64,000 nt of DNA from Petrosia ficiformis. Lineage: Eukaryota > Porifera > Demospongiae > Haplosclerida > Petrosiidae. A model generated the notes under the pieces. That model did no database searches, was not told where the DNA came from, and saw nothing but the letters and a program-made list of their open reading frames with translations. Position numbers and translations under genes: made by a program. The DNA lies in contig OX345636.1 of NCBI GenBank assembly GCA_947044365.1, positions 19,508,548 through 19,572,547 on the forward strand. The letters run 5' to 3'. Position 1 is the first letter of the stretch. Every line of letters starts with the position of its first letter. Of this stretch, positions 1 to 11,310 are shown piece after piece.

Positions 1-1593
1 ACGAAACTACAATGTATTACTCATCCAGGACATCATTTGTAATTAGACATGGCTAGCACTTAAACACTCATTAAAATTTAGTTTACTTCTCTATCACACA
101 GGAAAACCATAAAATACAAATTATATAATGTAGAAGTAAAAATACTAAATAATGAGACACTAATTGATACCACATCACTCATGTCTTTGATTTGCCACAT
201 AAGATGCTGAGAGATCATCTTTAAAATTAACTAGCTTGTCTACCAATAGCAGATTCTGATCATTGATTTAATAGTAAGAATATTAAAAAAGACAGCTGTG
301 ATCCAGTGGTACATGTGCATGATGTTTGTCAACAATGTTTAATTAGTGTTATAAAACATTGTTTTTCAGTATAAATTTAAGAAACAAAGCAAGACTAAAG
401 AGTGGGGCAAACATAATGCTACCATCCTTTATGGGAACACTGTATTATGGTCAACAGTTAAATACTACTAAAGCCACTCTCAGAACTCTGTAATGCTCAC
501 AGATTGTTTTATTAAATATATAAATACATTCCTAGTTCAAGATCAGATGATTACAGTCATTTGCTAATCATTACGAAGGTATTAGTGACAAAAGATCATA
601 TGAATGCAATCAATTAAATCATATAAACAAACATAATATTGTTATAACGTGTTATAACGTGTTGTAACAAAAATAAATCATATCCACATGTACACACATG
701 TAATTAAGTAGTGTCTTACCAAATGCAATATCAACGATAAGTTCGATCTATAATATGTGTAGTACATTAGCATTTTTGCATCAAGCACATTGCACATGTA
801 CAGAATAACATTAGACTATCAATTACATGTACTAGGAGATGTAAGTTGACTCTACATGTACGTCCTGTAGGCAACTTAATATATCAACTAATCCCACACT
901 CATACATTGTACCAACCACAATTATAAATTATAGCAACAGCAATATTTTGCACCGAGTACAGAAGTACATAAAACAATACTAACAAGTCTACTTGCATTC
1001 ACAAACAGGGGTAATATTTAATAATGCTGTACAATAAAATTTCAGTAAACAGTTATAATGTATTTCGTAGTTTGTAACAAACAAATTGAGTTGTACTCTT
1101 TAATATTGCACAAATTCACATTATATAATGCAATTCTTTATAGTATACATTCCAATTATAACATAGACAACAGCAAAATAGTGAAGAAGAGCAATTCTAA
1201 TGAAGATCTTCTTACAAATACAAGCCAAACAACAACAATCTTATTTAGTACACTGAACATTCATGTTGATTCACTTACCTACAATACTAACAATAGAAAC
1301 AGTGAAAACGTTTATTACGGTTGTATATATCTTCCTCGTAGTTTTCTTTTCCCTGTTACTCTTTCACACACACACTATACACAGAAGTGGGTTGAGGTTG
1401 TGAGACATCCACTCCCTCATGGATTCCGAAGATTCCAACTTTTGAGTAATACGGCAAAGAACAACAGTTGTGCATTGGAGACCCTCGCTCGCCACACCCT
1501 TTAATTCACTAGCCACGCCCTTCAGAAAGCATGCATACGCATGCTATTTTGAAATGGCGTTACGCTTTACCCAATTAGGCCTATTACTAGTAT
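1..1593. other. No gene recognised
   Basis: AT-rich DNA with stops in all frames and no exon chain that I could support. The longest open stretch, 1058-1504 (+), begins inside low-complexity AT-rich sequence and has no recognisable motif. A short direct triplication of a GTTATAACGT-like unit lies near 645-668, and scattered ACATGT palindromes occur from about 690 to 860. I see no RNA gene. Confidence 0.5.
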
Positions 1594-1872
1594 TACAAGA
1601 ATAATGAAAAAAAAATTTTCAATAAAAATGAAAGAAGATGTAGGGACGTCAAAACCCAAAAAGCATGCGAACAAGGTTGGGATGGTAACATAGGACCCAA
1701 AATTAAACAAACCACTTCCATATAACCACTTATGTAGGGTTACATGGAAGTGGTTTGTTTAATTTTTGAGTCCTATGTTAGCATCCCAGTCCTTGTTTGC
1801 ACGCTTTTTGGGTTTTGACGTCCTTCATCTTTTTTCATTTTTATTGAAAATGTTATTTTTATTATTCTTGTT
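1594..1872. mobile_element. MITE-like element, almost entirely inverted repeat
   Basis: The two halves are near-perfect reverse complements of about 125 bp each, separated by a short loop around 1730. The outer ends read ACAAGAATAAT on both strands. A second copy lies at 63369-63687, and worn half-copies appear at about 14105-14206 and 30445-30515. It has no coding capacity. The structure fits a non-autonomous DNA transposon (MITE); the superfamily is not determinable from what I can see. Confidence 0.8.
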
Positions 1873-2017
1873 TCCATTGTTTTTTTATTGTAAGTTATAT
1901 TATATCATGAAATCATACAATCATATATTCATTAAAGTGGTAGTAGGGAGTGGGCAGATGCGACTCCAATCAGTTTCAAAATGGAATATTATATAATACT
2001 AGTGAAATAATGACTTT

Positions 2018-2690
2018 CGGCCGTCATTTCTCTAGGTCCTCGTAAAATCATGTGTCATAGTCATGAAATAATCAATGCAGATTAAAAATTATTAGAAATT
2101 ATGAAGATGAAAGAGTAATGATGAAGGACGGTTTAAGCTAAGCAAGTATAGTATGCTCTAAGCATAGTAGTGTAGTATGGTCATAACAAAAATTTAATTT
2201 ACATACTACGAATGAATGTATCATAATTTAGTCTTGTCCATGTTTGTCTGTCTCTCCCTAACCTAAACTCTCCTGAACTTTCTTTCAACTACTGTCTCCA
2301 AACCTCTTCTCCATCTATAATAAGACTATATGTATCCAAAGATCTCCCAAACTCACTCTCGTAGTACAATCTAAGTGTAGTATACTACAGGCTCAACTGT
2401 GAGCCAAGTGGAAGCTCCTTTTTCCTTTGCCAAATCCACTGCTTTTTGGAGTCTATCAGATAGTTGTCCATAGATCATATCGGCATTGCATTTACGCATT
2501 ACGCATACTGTTATTTTTAATTGTGTCAACCGAACTCGAGTCACAATTATAGCGTAATTGCGTAATGTGCAATTGCGTAATGCGTCATTTCTCTAGGTCA
2601 TCGTACAATCATAATGTGTTATAGTAATTATTAGAAATTATGAAAATGAAAGAGTAATGATGAATAACAAAAATGATGTGTAAATAAAAA
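2018..2690. repeat. Pair of direct repeats about 95 bp long
   Basis: A segment at about 2024-2117 (GTCATTTCTCTAGGTC at its start, AAAGAGTAATGATGA at its end) recurs at about 2584-2683 with scattered substitutions and small gaps. The 470 bp between them is non-coding, with a run of GCGTAATTGCGTAAT-type short repeats near 2490-2585. It could be a worn element flanked by long direct repeats or a simple segmental duplication. Confidence 0.6.
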
Positions 2691-2853
2691 ATCAGAAATT
2701 AACTTTTAAAATGAGTGTAGAATAATTATTATAAAAATTTAATTATGATTAATTAATTTTATGATTAAGATATTTGTATTATAGATATTAAATTATAATA
2801 TTCATAGTTACATATTCATCACACTCTTTCATCCTCCCGTTGATGCATTTTCG

Positions 2854-3852
2854 CTAACTTAGGACTTCACGACAAACGATGTTTTTGGTTACAATCTTAG
2901 CTTGCATTTTACCCTGTTGATCAGTATCTTTAACCTTTACTCTGATATCTCCCAAAGCTCTTGCTCTTGAAAATGCCATGTAAAGTTGACCATGCGAAAA
3001 TACAGGTTTAGGTAAATATACTCCTACCTTATCAAACGTTTGTCCTTGGGCTTTGTTAATTGTCATGCAAGCCTTAGTGGAAATTGTACCCTATGCAAGC
3101 TGAATGGCAAATTAATATCATTTGGAGCTAGTTTTATTCTTGGTATCAGAACCACATTTCCAGCATTTTGTCCATAAATGATTTTTGCCTGTACACAGTT
3201 ACAATGTAAATACGTTATTTCTAATCTTGTATATACCATTACATAATCCCTTTTTCAAGGCAATGTTACGAAGTAACATCACAATGCACCCCACTTTTAG
3301 GTTTAGGCAGCGAGGAGGCATACCTGAGGGTGTTAATGAATTTAGAAACTCAATTGGATAGTTTTGAGCCTCTTTGCTATTATCACAACTTACAGAATCT
3401 GCACTCAGGTATGTTATAGATTCATTTTGGATCATTTTCAAAACTTGTTCATTGATAAATAAACAATCTTCATTTTTTGGTGAGAGAATCACACGCCTAC
3501 ACCTTTCTTCACTTGTAATGTTGGCAAATAATTCATAAACTATTGATTCTCTCACTATACATAAATCAGGTATTTCAATATCTCTCATAGGTAGCCCAAG
3601 ATCAGCTATGAGTGTTCCATTTCCTAATTCAAGAAGCCATTTAGAAAACTCTTGCTCTTCTTGGTTTGTATGCATATTCTGCATTAGTTTTATTTGCTGA
3701 AAATGTTGCCATAGAATTGACTTTTTAAGGCATGTGTCTATAACAACTATTTCTGTTGCACGAGGTACAACAGGGAGAACTTGTCTAAAATCTCCACCTA
3801 ATAACATAACTTTTCCTCCAAAACATTCATTGTTTCCTGTAATATCCTGCAA
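2854..3852 (-). pseudogene. PIF1-like helicase remnant (probable Helitron fragment)
   Basis: Two open blocks on the minus strand. The 5' block (3852 down to 3199) has the PIF1-family GGKVMLLGGDFRQVLPV segment (motifs II-III region). The 3' block (3066 down to 2854) has TINKAQGQT and YMAFSRA, the PIF1 motifs V and VI. Between them (3067-3198) the frame is broken by stops and a shift. The Walker A block and the acidic motif that should precede the first segment are absent upstream, so the gene is both truncated and interrupted. In animals such PIF1 domains outside the single host gene usually belong to Helitron transposons; that origin is inferred. No intact Rep nuclease domain is visible nearby. 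Confidence 0.75.
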
Positions 3853-4341
3853 CCATAAAATTTACTTTTCTAGGCACTATCAAACTCCGATCTTTCTCAG
3901 AGAGCAGCTATATACAGTTACCGGTACCCTGCCAGAGTTTCCCACTCACCCGTTTGTTTCTGAAAGTAAACTATCAATGAAAACATTTAGGCCCTATAAT
4001 TATACCCCCAGATTGGAATCAGATTGTATGCAGCAAGAAGCTAAACAGTTTCATCTACCCCTCCCCCTAGTACAACCTTTGAATACAACTAACACACCCC
4101 CTAATCACATAACAAAAAGTTAACTCTCTGATTATTGAGCAATAATACTGAATTATTATTCCATATGTGATTGTGTATTTATAGTACATGTACAGTCAAA
4201 GTATTGAGTAGCAAATGGGCACGTTATTATTGTTATAATTATATGAACACAATAATACTCGATGATGGTATTATCATGATCAGTACATGTATAAAATCAC
4301 ATTGACAGGTTTTAATGACTATGTAATTGCAAGCACATTAA

Positions 4342-4347
4342 TTTATT
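4342..4347 (-). terminator. Poly(A) signal AATAAA of the beta-helix membrane protein gene
   Basis: TTTATT on the plus strand equals AATAAA on the gene's strand, about 32 bp beyond the TAA stop, a usual distance for a polyadenylation signal. Confidence 0.5.
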
Positions 4348-4378
4348 ATTATATAGCATACAGAATTCTGAGATGAAA

Positions 4379-7300
4379 TTAATAAGTTGGTTGAAAGTCA
4401 AATATTAAAGATTCCCTTCTGTGGACAACACATGCAGGAGAAGACAACTCATTATAACTTTCTTGAAGAAGAGGCTCACTCTCGTCGTTATTCACCAAAG
4501 TATGACGCTCATTTTTACTACTTCCATATTTCTTTTTAATTAACATATAGACATGCAAGATTACTGTAACAATAAATCCAGCCAATGATAGAGCAACTGA
4601 TACTACAGTAATATAGTATCTTAAGCTCAATTTCTGTAGATGAACGGATAGCGTATTGACCAAACACAACATACCCAAATTGATAATATAGAAAGATTCC
4701 AATCTATTTAATTCCTTAACTCTGTAGATATCCCTCTGACTCATTTGAAGAAGTATAACACAAACAATTACAATAACATAGTTATTTATTTGTGGTATTG
4801 CACTTGTGGTGTAGGAGAACAGAGTAGTTAGAAGAAGACGTATAATCAGAAGAAGTCCCGTCCAAAAACGATACCTGTCTTTATATGGACCACTGTATGC
4901 ATCAATTAATGGTTTCAGTTTCACTACAGGATCTATGGAACTTTTACAACACTTATCACTGAAACGTTGTAGCCACTGACTAGAGAATACCAGTCCAGTG
5001 TAGACTAGTCCAATTAGCAGAAACAGTAATGATACAACAAAGAGGGGTATATGTTTGCCTTTCAGGTAGGCAATATTACCATCAACACTCCACACATTCC
5101 ATACTGTGCCTTCACATTTGATTGTAGACATTATGAGTCCATTAGTGATAGTGCGTAGTAATTTTGAGTAAGACATGAGGAGGAGTGTAGCCAGAACTGG
5201 TACTGCATTATTACCACAGAGTTGAGATAGTCTTACTGAGTAACGACAGCCAATTATTATAGCTACAATCAACAACCAAATGTAGAGTGGAAATACAAAC
5301 TGTAACCATGTTTTCCAGTAGCCATTAAGTCCATTGAAAAAACAGGTTTGAATACCAAGATCGAGATTAAGCCATGAAATGAACTGAGTCAACACAGGTA
5401 ATCTGACACCATTAGGAAACAAAATAGCTTCATTCAACTTGACTATATTAGCATAAAAGAGAAGGCCATTAGTACTCCCGACTGACACTGTGAAGCTGGA
5501 TATCAGAAGTAACACTACCAGTCCTATTCCAGCAATGATGAAAGCACTAAGAAGTGTTAAATATTTGTTCTCACATGTTTCACATTCATTTGAACCTAAC
5601 GTGAGACTAAGTCCTGTCTGACAGGATCCACAAAGAATACCTGATCTATTGTACATACATTGTAATTCGGACTTGTTGAGATTGAGCAAGACAAGAGATG
5701 TATCACAATAATCGAATGGACAATTTTCATGTATCACAATGCAGTTATGTTGTAGACTGTGATATAACCAGTTGTTGCCATTTCTTCGTATGGGATGAGG
5801 TACCCAAGAAACATTGCATTGAATCCAAGGAATCATTCTAAACATAATTCTACATTCACATGTTTTTGACTCCAATGTAAATTCTATACTAAAGAAATTA
5901 GGGCAAGGTAAAAACGTTACACCAATTGCAAGTAAAGGTTTAAGATTCAACTGGAAAGAAGTTCTTTCTAATACACCTATATTCAGTACACTCTTTTGAA
6001 CACTCAATGTTTGCTGTTTAAATTGGTATGTAAAGTTCTGACAAGAATTGCCTGCATCTTGATAAACATCACCTGTCACATCCATGTCTTCCTTATTGTA
6101 TAGTGCTGTAATTGTACCACTATTAATTCCTTTGCACATACCAACAGCTACTAATGATAGAGTTATGTATTGACCTGGATATATACTTCTTGAAAGTGAT
6201 CTATTAGAACAGTCTGGAACTTCATTGCTGTCACATAAACAAACTCCCAGAGGAACAGATGAGACATGTTGGTTGAAAGGTTGTGGTATATTTTCAAAAA
6301 TCTTGAAGTTGTTGCAAGGAAATGATACTGCATTCGAAAAATTCCGATCGTGAAGAGAAGAAGTTTTCCTACCATCATCATATAGACATGAATAGTAATA
6401 ACCACCACAAATGCAATCAGTTGAATACAAGGCTTTGTTTCCCGAAAAATTAGCTGCAAGATCACTTAGTGAACAGAAAGCATCTGAATTAAAACTAGAG
6501 ATGGCTGATGCTATAAAAATACCCCCTCCATTACTTCTAGCCGTATTATTGATGAAATAGACTATAGTATTGTTCACAGAGCTAAAGCTTGATAAATCAC
6601 TAGCCCATATTGCTCCACCATTCCCTGGAGACTGATTATTACAGAAAGTACTAGGTACACTTGCAAATATAACTCGATATCGATAAACCTGCATTCCAGT
6701 TGATGTATGATTGGCAACAGTGATATTAGTGAATACAGCAATATTATTGGCACCTATAGAACCGCTGTATAATGATATTGCTCCCATTATAATGCCCTTT
6801 GATAGACCATAGTTTGAACTGACTAAAACATTTCTCATCAAGAGGAATATATTCATTCCTTTGAAAGACAATCCTGATCCTTGATTGTACGAGAAAGTAC
6901 AATTGACAACTTCAATAGTACGCTGTCTAAAGCAGTTTGCTTTATACTGCATGTAATCCTTTTCATGTTGTATGACAAAACTGTTATTATAGAACTTATT
7001 AGAACACCCTGTGGAGTCCAGGGGTTGTATATAAGCACCACCCAATGCTAATGGCACTCCTCTATTGTGAGAACAATCACAATTTCTGATTCTTGCAAAC
7101 GATGTAAATTGGTAAAGGTAAATTCCACCAATTAAACCCCGGCTCATGATGACAGAATTATTAATGAATATTGAGTCCTGTATGTCAATTGAAGTCACGG
7201 TATATATGACAAGACCACCAACCTGACCACCAGAATTACCAATTAACAAACAGTCAAAGATGATTACAGAATGGTTAGCGTCTTGCAATCCTATTATTGA

Positions 7301-7990
7301 TAATCCACCAGATGAAGGTTGGTTTTTGGTATTAACTGTCCCATAAGAGAAAGTAGAGCTACTAATATGATAAACATTGTTCCCCTTACCGCCAGTCAGC
7401 TTAACATTACCACTGCCGTCACCTTCATTATGTGTAAACAAACTGTCCGAAATGATAACAGTATTAGTGTTTAGGACAATCACACCAACACAATGGCAAT
7501 TTTGTACAGAAATGTTATTAAGAGAAAGTGTAGACACATTGGCTACTTTCAGACCAGTTCCACAATCAGTGACTGATAGTCCTTTCATAAGAACTGCATT
7601 AGTATTTGCAATATTGATAGCAGTTGTGGTACTATTAGTACATTTAATATGGGCAGCTATACAGCTCTGACCTTTTATCGTCACATTGTGTAGTCCTTCC
7701 ATTTGAAGGGTATCAATCAGATTATGCTCTCCTTTCAGAAAGAAGAAAGTGACATTAAAAGGGAAGACAAAATTATTGGTATAGTAGGAGAGAGAGTGAC
7801 ACTCTTGATTCATGGGGCAGTCTCGACCATCAGTAGATGTCACAAAATAAACAGCATGTTCTTGGGAGTGACATAACGGAATAAACAAATAAAGGAAGAG
7901 AACTGTAGCCTGAACAAAGTGAAAGATAACATCAATGTTTTCGTATATTAAGTACATGGCATTATAAAGTAAAACAGTATAATTATGCAT
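4379..7990 (-). CDS. Beta-helix extracellular / ~8-TM membrane protein, intronless, function unknown
   Basis: One uninterrupted frame of 1,203 codons from the first in-frame ATG (7990-7988); a second ATG at 7957 would put the hydrophobic leader (ATVLFLYLFIPLCHS) closer to the N-terminus and may be the real start. Visible order: signal peptide; about residues 70-560, short Asn/Ser-rich turns typical of a right-handed parallel beta-helix, with many N-x-S/T sites; a Cys-rich segment (CGSCQTGLSLTLGSNECETC near residue 790-810); then about eight hydrophobic spans between residues 812 and 1150 with the conserved-looking WLNLDLGIQTCFFNGLNGYW loop; a 50-residue charged cytoplasmic tail. An AATAAA signal lies on this strand at 4347-4342, 32 bp past the stop. 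I associate this architecture with an expanded, uncharacterised family in sponges and some protists; that is from memory. Substrate, ligand and role are unknown; a receptor or channel-like role is only a guess. Intronless structure could mean retroposition. Confidence 0.85.
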   Translation of the reverse strand: MHNYTVLLYNAMYLIYENIDVIFHFVQATVLFLYLFIPLCHSQEHAVYFVTSTDGRDCPMNQECHSLSYYTNNFVFPFNVTFFFLKGEHNLIDTLQMEGLHNVTIKGQSCIAAHIKCTNSTTTAINIANTNAVLMKGLSVTDCGTGLKVANVSTLSLNNISVQNCHCVGVIVLNTNTVIISDSLFTHNEGDGSGNVKLTGGKGNNVYHISSSTFSYGTVNTKNQPSSGGLSIIGLQDANHSVIIFDCLLIGNSGGQVGGLVIYTVTSIDIQDSIFINNSVIMSRGLIGGIYLYQFTSFARIRNCDCSHNRGVPLALGGAYIQPLDSTGCSNKFYNNSFVIQHEKDYMQYKANCFRQRTIEVVNCTFSYNQGSGLSFKGMNIFLLMRNVLVSSNYGLSKGIIMGAISLYSGSIGANNIAVFTNITVANHTSTGMQVYRYRVIFASVPSTFCNNQSPGNGGAIWASDLSSFSSVNNTIVYFINNTARSNGGGIFIASAISSFNSDAFCSLSDLAANFSGNKALYSTDCICGGYYYSCLYDDGRKTSSLHDRNFSNAVSFPCNNFKIFENIPQPFNQHVSSVPLGVCLCDSNEVPDCSNRSLSRSIYPGQYITLSLVAVGMCKGINSGTITALYNKEDMDVTGDVYQDAGNSCQNFTYQFKQQTLSVQKSVLNIGVLERTSFQLNLKPLLAIGVTFLPCPNFFSIEFTLESKTCECRIMFRMIPWIQCNVSWVPHPIRRNGNNWLYHSLQHNCIVIHENCPFDYCDTSLVLLNLNKSELQCMYNRSGILCGSCQTGLSLTLGSNECETCENKYLTLLSAFIIAGIGLVVLLLISSFTVSVGSTNGLLFYANIVKLNEAILFPNGVRLPVLTQFISWLNLDLGIQTCFFNGLNGYWKTWLQFVFPLYIWLLIVAIIIGCRYSVRLSQLCGNNAVPVLATLLLMSYSKLLRTITNGLIMSTIKCEGTVWNVWSVDGNIAYLKGKHIPLFVVSLLFLLIGLVYTGLVFSSQWLQRFSDKCCKSSIDPVVKLKPLIDAYSGPYKDRYRFWTGLLLIIRLLLTTLFSYTTSAIPQINNYVIVIVCVILLQMSQRDIYRVKELNRLESFYIINLGMLCLVNTLSVHLQKLSLRYYITVVSVALSLAGFIVTVILHVYMLIKKKYGSSKNERHTLVNNDESEPLLQESYNELSSPACVVHRRESLIFDFQPTY

Positions 7991-8147
7991 AGTAATTTGG
8001 TACCATCTGTGGTTATTACTATACGCGACAGATGTTAAGTACAACCTATGTTATTTGATACACAAATTCTACTTATCACTTTGGAATATACTTATCATAA
8101 CAATGGGATTAGTACAATCCTATACACTTCTCTACCATTGAGGAGTC

Positions 8148-8222
8148 CAGTGGTGGCTCAGATGGTGACAAGATATCAGAAGGTCCTGGGTTTAATTCCT
8201 AGTCGGGTTCCTGTTTTCAGTT
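8148..8222 (+). mobile_element. tRNA-derived SINE head
   Basis: TGGTGGCTCAGATGGT matches the RNA polymerase III A box and GGTTTAATTCCTAG, about 35 bp downstream, matches a B box with one change. The spacing is that of a tRNA gene, but the arms do not pair well enough for a working tRNA. Similar heads lie on the minus strand near 61.97 and 62.3 kb. The body beyond the head is not delimited. Confidence 0.5.
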
Positions 8223-8229
8223 TGTTTCT

Positions 8230-9300
8230 GTTAGCTCTTTCATGCCTGTATAATTATCATGCCTTATGGAATAATCTTCCTAACATCTATGAGTTGCTTA
8301 CTTATTAGCTATACCTTAATGATAATCATGCATTACCTACCATACACTTCATGATCTAACCAAGAGTACACTTGATCTAACTTACAAACCTCTAGAATCT
8401 ATCAACATATTAACTAGATTGCCATTTATATGGTTTATAAATTGAGCAGATGGTTTTGAGTTGGAAAATGTAAATAATTTACAATTATTGTCATTAAAAG
8501 AATAAGTGGAATTTGATATATACAACCGGACTGCATGACACTGCACTGCAAATCAAAATGGATTTTAAAGTTAAAATAACACATTTCAAGGAATAGTGTA
8601 AATTTAATTGTCATGATGCAGGTTGAAGCAAATAGTTGCCTTTGTTGCCAAATAACTAGCTAAAATCCTTTTTGATGTTTCTTGGTGTAAATTAAAATTA
8701 CATTATGTATAGTTACAGGTTTTTGGTGGCCAGAAACAATTACTTTGACAAGAAACATGAAATATTATATGGGCAGCTGCAGGATAACAGAATAAGTAAA
8801 TGTTATGATGTCAACAGCATGACCATGCGACTAATTAAATTTAAATTTTGGTAAGTCTAATAATCGAAATAATAATATTTTTACTTTTTGTAAAAATTAT
8901 TTTGAGTCTGAATACAATTTTATCTTTCCGAGACTAAATCAATGCTGATTTTGTAGGTAATATTTACAAGTATTCTGAAGAAAGTTTATTGAGCATAAAC
9001 AACATTGTTCTTTATGTTCAATAAACGTTCTTCAGAGTTCAGAATATTATACAACATGATAAACACTATCTATGACATATTTACAAGTACTAGTTTCTTC
9101 TATATTGATGGTATATAAGTACAATATATGGATCATTACAGTGTGTCTGTTATAATCACTTACCTGCATACTTGCTATAAGATCAGATCAGTCTACAGCA
9201 CAACACAGCACAGTACGGCGCAACAAATGCAAATAAGCAAAAATATCCGCTCTTCCCTTTCAGATAAGACGGCAAGAATACTAGGTGTAAAGCTCTGAGA
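8230..9300. other. Intergenic, with one strong hairpin
   Basis: No exon chain seen. At about 8970-9047 an imperfect inverted repeat (arms about 30 bp, carrying TTCTGAAGAA and TTTATTGA on one side and their complements on the other) surrounds a short loop. The rest is AT-rich and featureless to my reading. Confidence 0.4.
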
Positions 9301-9317
9301 ATTATGCTGGCATAATA

Positions 9318-9971
9318 TAGTCAGGCGTGGCCTGACCCTTGCGTTTACGAAGAGTCAGGACCGCTGAACTCTTATATGGCTTTGGCTCAGCTTGCCATAC
9401 AGGTGGAGCTCATCGCATCTTATGTTTTGGTTGCGGAAAAAATATTACCTCACAGACAGCAAACAGATGTAATATACTTAAACCTTCTTACTCCAAGACT
9501 TTACAAAGTTTGGAAAAGGTTAGTAGTGGAGCGTTTTGAGGAATTGAATGTTGATGTAGATATAAATCAGCTGCTAATAAAACAATATGCATAATTATAA
9601 CTACCATGATTACCCCAAGAAGAATGCTTTCTGACCTGATCCTTTATTATAGCTACCAGAGGGCTGATAACAAGAATGATAGACTGCAATCCATCAGTTC
9701 TGAGACTATCAAAGATAAATGGCAAGCACTGGTAACACAAAGATTTGTTATAACCAGTGGGCAGAACAGCACAGACTTCCTCACTGCCAACAAAGCTACA
9801 TAATACCTTCCATTGCTCCTTTTTTACAGTTTAACCTAATGGCTTAGCAAAATGATCAACTACTTCCATATTTTTTATAACCGTTATGACGTCACTTCCT
9901 GTCTACTGCAGAATACGCTGCGGTCCTGCTCCTACGTTTACGTTAAACGCTTTGGTCAGATTACGCCTGAA
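9318..9971. mobile_element. TIR element of ~650 bp with two short open frames
   Basis: The left end (9318-9365) and right end (9907-9971) are inverted repeats sharing TCAGGCGT, CTGACC, GCGTTTA and CAGGACCGC in the same order, with an 8-bp gap in one arm. Between them are two plus-strand open frames, 9376-9594 and 9606-9803. A good donor (AAAAG/GTTAGT, near 9519) and acceptors near 9652-9660 could join them as two exons. The residues match no family I know. It may be a small DNA transposon carrying a captured or own gene fragment, or a non-autonomous element whose open frames are chance. Confidence 0.5.
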
Positions 9972-10318
9972 TAGGCATAATAGCGAACATAATTTCATTA
10001 ATCAAGGTTAGTTATTATACTCTGCATGGTTGAAACAGGAATTGGTGAATAAAATCCCTCTGTCTATGAATCTACAATTATACTGTCGATAAAATAGTAC
10101 ATTATAATTATATATATATATATCTAGTTAGTTATAGTTATTACAATAGACTTGTTACTAAAAGTGGTTTAGTTATACACATGTAGTTATAACAACACTA
10201 GTTACTAATGCATGTCATATTGCGGACTTTAATTAAAAAATAGTTCAAGTAGCAACCAGTGAATCCAGGGAAATAATAAGGTAATATGCAGAAGTGATAG
10301 GAAAGTTTACAGTTTTCA

Positions 10319-10552
10319 TTTCAAACTTTGCTGATAGTGGAGACTTTTGGCATCTGGACACCTAATAGCCTGAGAACACTAAAAATAATTGCCTCAAAGG
10401 CGGCATCGATCAATGGCATCCCCCTATCTCTAGCAACTAGAAATTTAATCCAACTGTTGTCAATCCGTCTGTGGGTTTTTAATGCCCGAATGTTACTTTC
10501 AATTTTAACAGATATTGGAATCGTCCCAAGTATGTGGGACATCTCCAATTAA
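10319..10552 (+). pseudogene. Reverse-transcriptase C-terminal fragment (retrotransposon remnant)
   Basis: A 75-codon open frame that starts upstream of any ATG reads VETFGIWTPNSLRTLKIIA and later QLLSIRLWVFNARMLLS. This pattern resembles the segment after the catalytic domain that I associate with non-LTR or related reverse transcriptases in invertebrate genomes. No catalytic YxDD block is present in the preceding sequence, so it is a truncated 3' end. The element class is uncertain. Confidence 0.4.
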
Positions 10553-10689
10553 TTAGATCTAACTATTATCACTTTTATTTCTATTTTTATTTTTATTTCT
10601 ATAACAAATTACATTCCTCTGTAAATGTTTTTCATTATAATAATAATAAATTGTTGACAATGATTCCGAGGATAGTCATCATGGCAAAT

Positions 10690-11310
10690 TGAGTCTGTAC
10701 TCTGTCATAGACCGAGTAGCAAAGGAACGTAGTCGTCGGCAACGCTAGACTTTAGCCCTCCCTGTTTCGCCCATAACTTTGCAATAGAAACTTTGCCCAT
10801 GGACTCACATAAAAGGTCACATTTATAGGACTAGTGCTGGAGTCAGACATAGCTGTAGTATAGTCTCGTGCGCGCAGACGTAGGGAACGTCTGGGGAAAC
10901 TGTTATTGATTACCCTCGCCGCGTAGCGTAGGCGGAAGGGTACGGTAATCGTTTTGTCTGTGTGTCTGTTAGCACTTTTGCTGGAAAAATAAAAACATTG
11001 ACAATTCAAATGGGGTACTGGTAGACTTCAAATTATACAAGGAAAAAAAAAACGTAGGAATTCTTCTAAAACCTTTTGGTTCTAAAGTTATGACAATTTT
11101 TATAACTCACAGTTACAGTTTCACAACTTTAAGATGAAACGAGGGCAATAACGAGAGTAAATATGGACACACAAAACACAAGTGATCCTGTTTCATGGCT
11201 GTCGCTAGCCAAGAAACACTTCAAACCAAAAACAATGGAGGTAATGGTTGCTACTACACCACCATTGATGCAGCTACCTAGCTCCACCTACAGGTATGTG
11301 CATGCGTCAT
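10690..11310 (+). repeat. Dispersed repeat, family B, copy 1
   Basis: Shares an ordered set of blocks with 23755-24430 (+) and 49390-49740 (-): a TACGGTAATCG-like block, CTTCAAATTAT, AAAACCTTTTGGTT, ACAGTTTCACAACTTT and a block ending in TGGTTGCTACTACACC-like sequence. A short minus-strand frame in it (10752-11009) has no family match and is probably incidental. No terminal inverted repeats noticed. Confidence 0.6.

Noticed and set aside
1058..1504. 148-codon plus-strand open frame
   Set aside because: Low-complexity AT-rich translation, no motif, no splice or promoter context.
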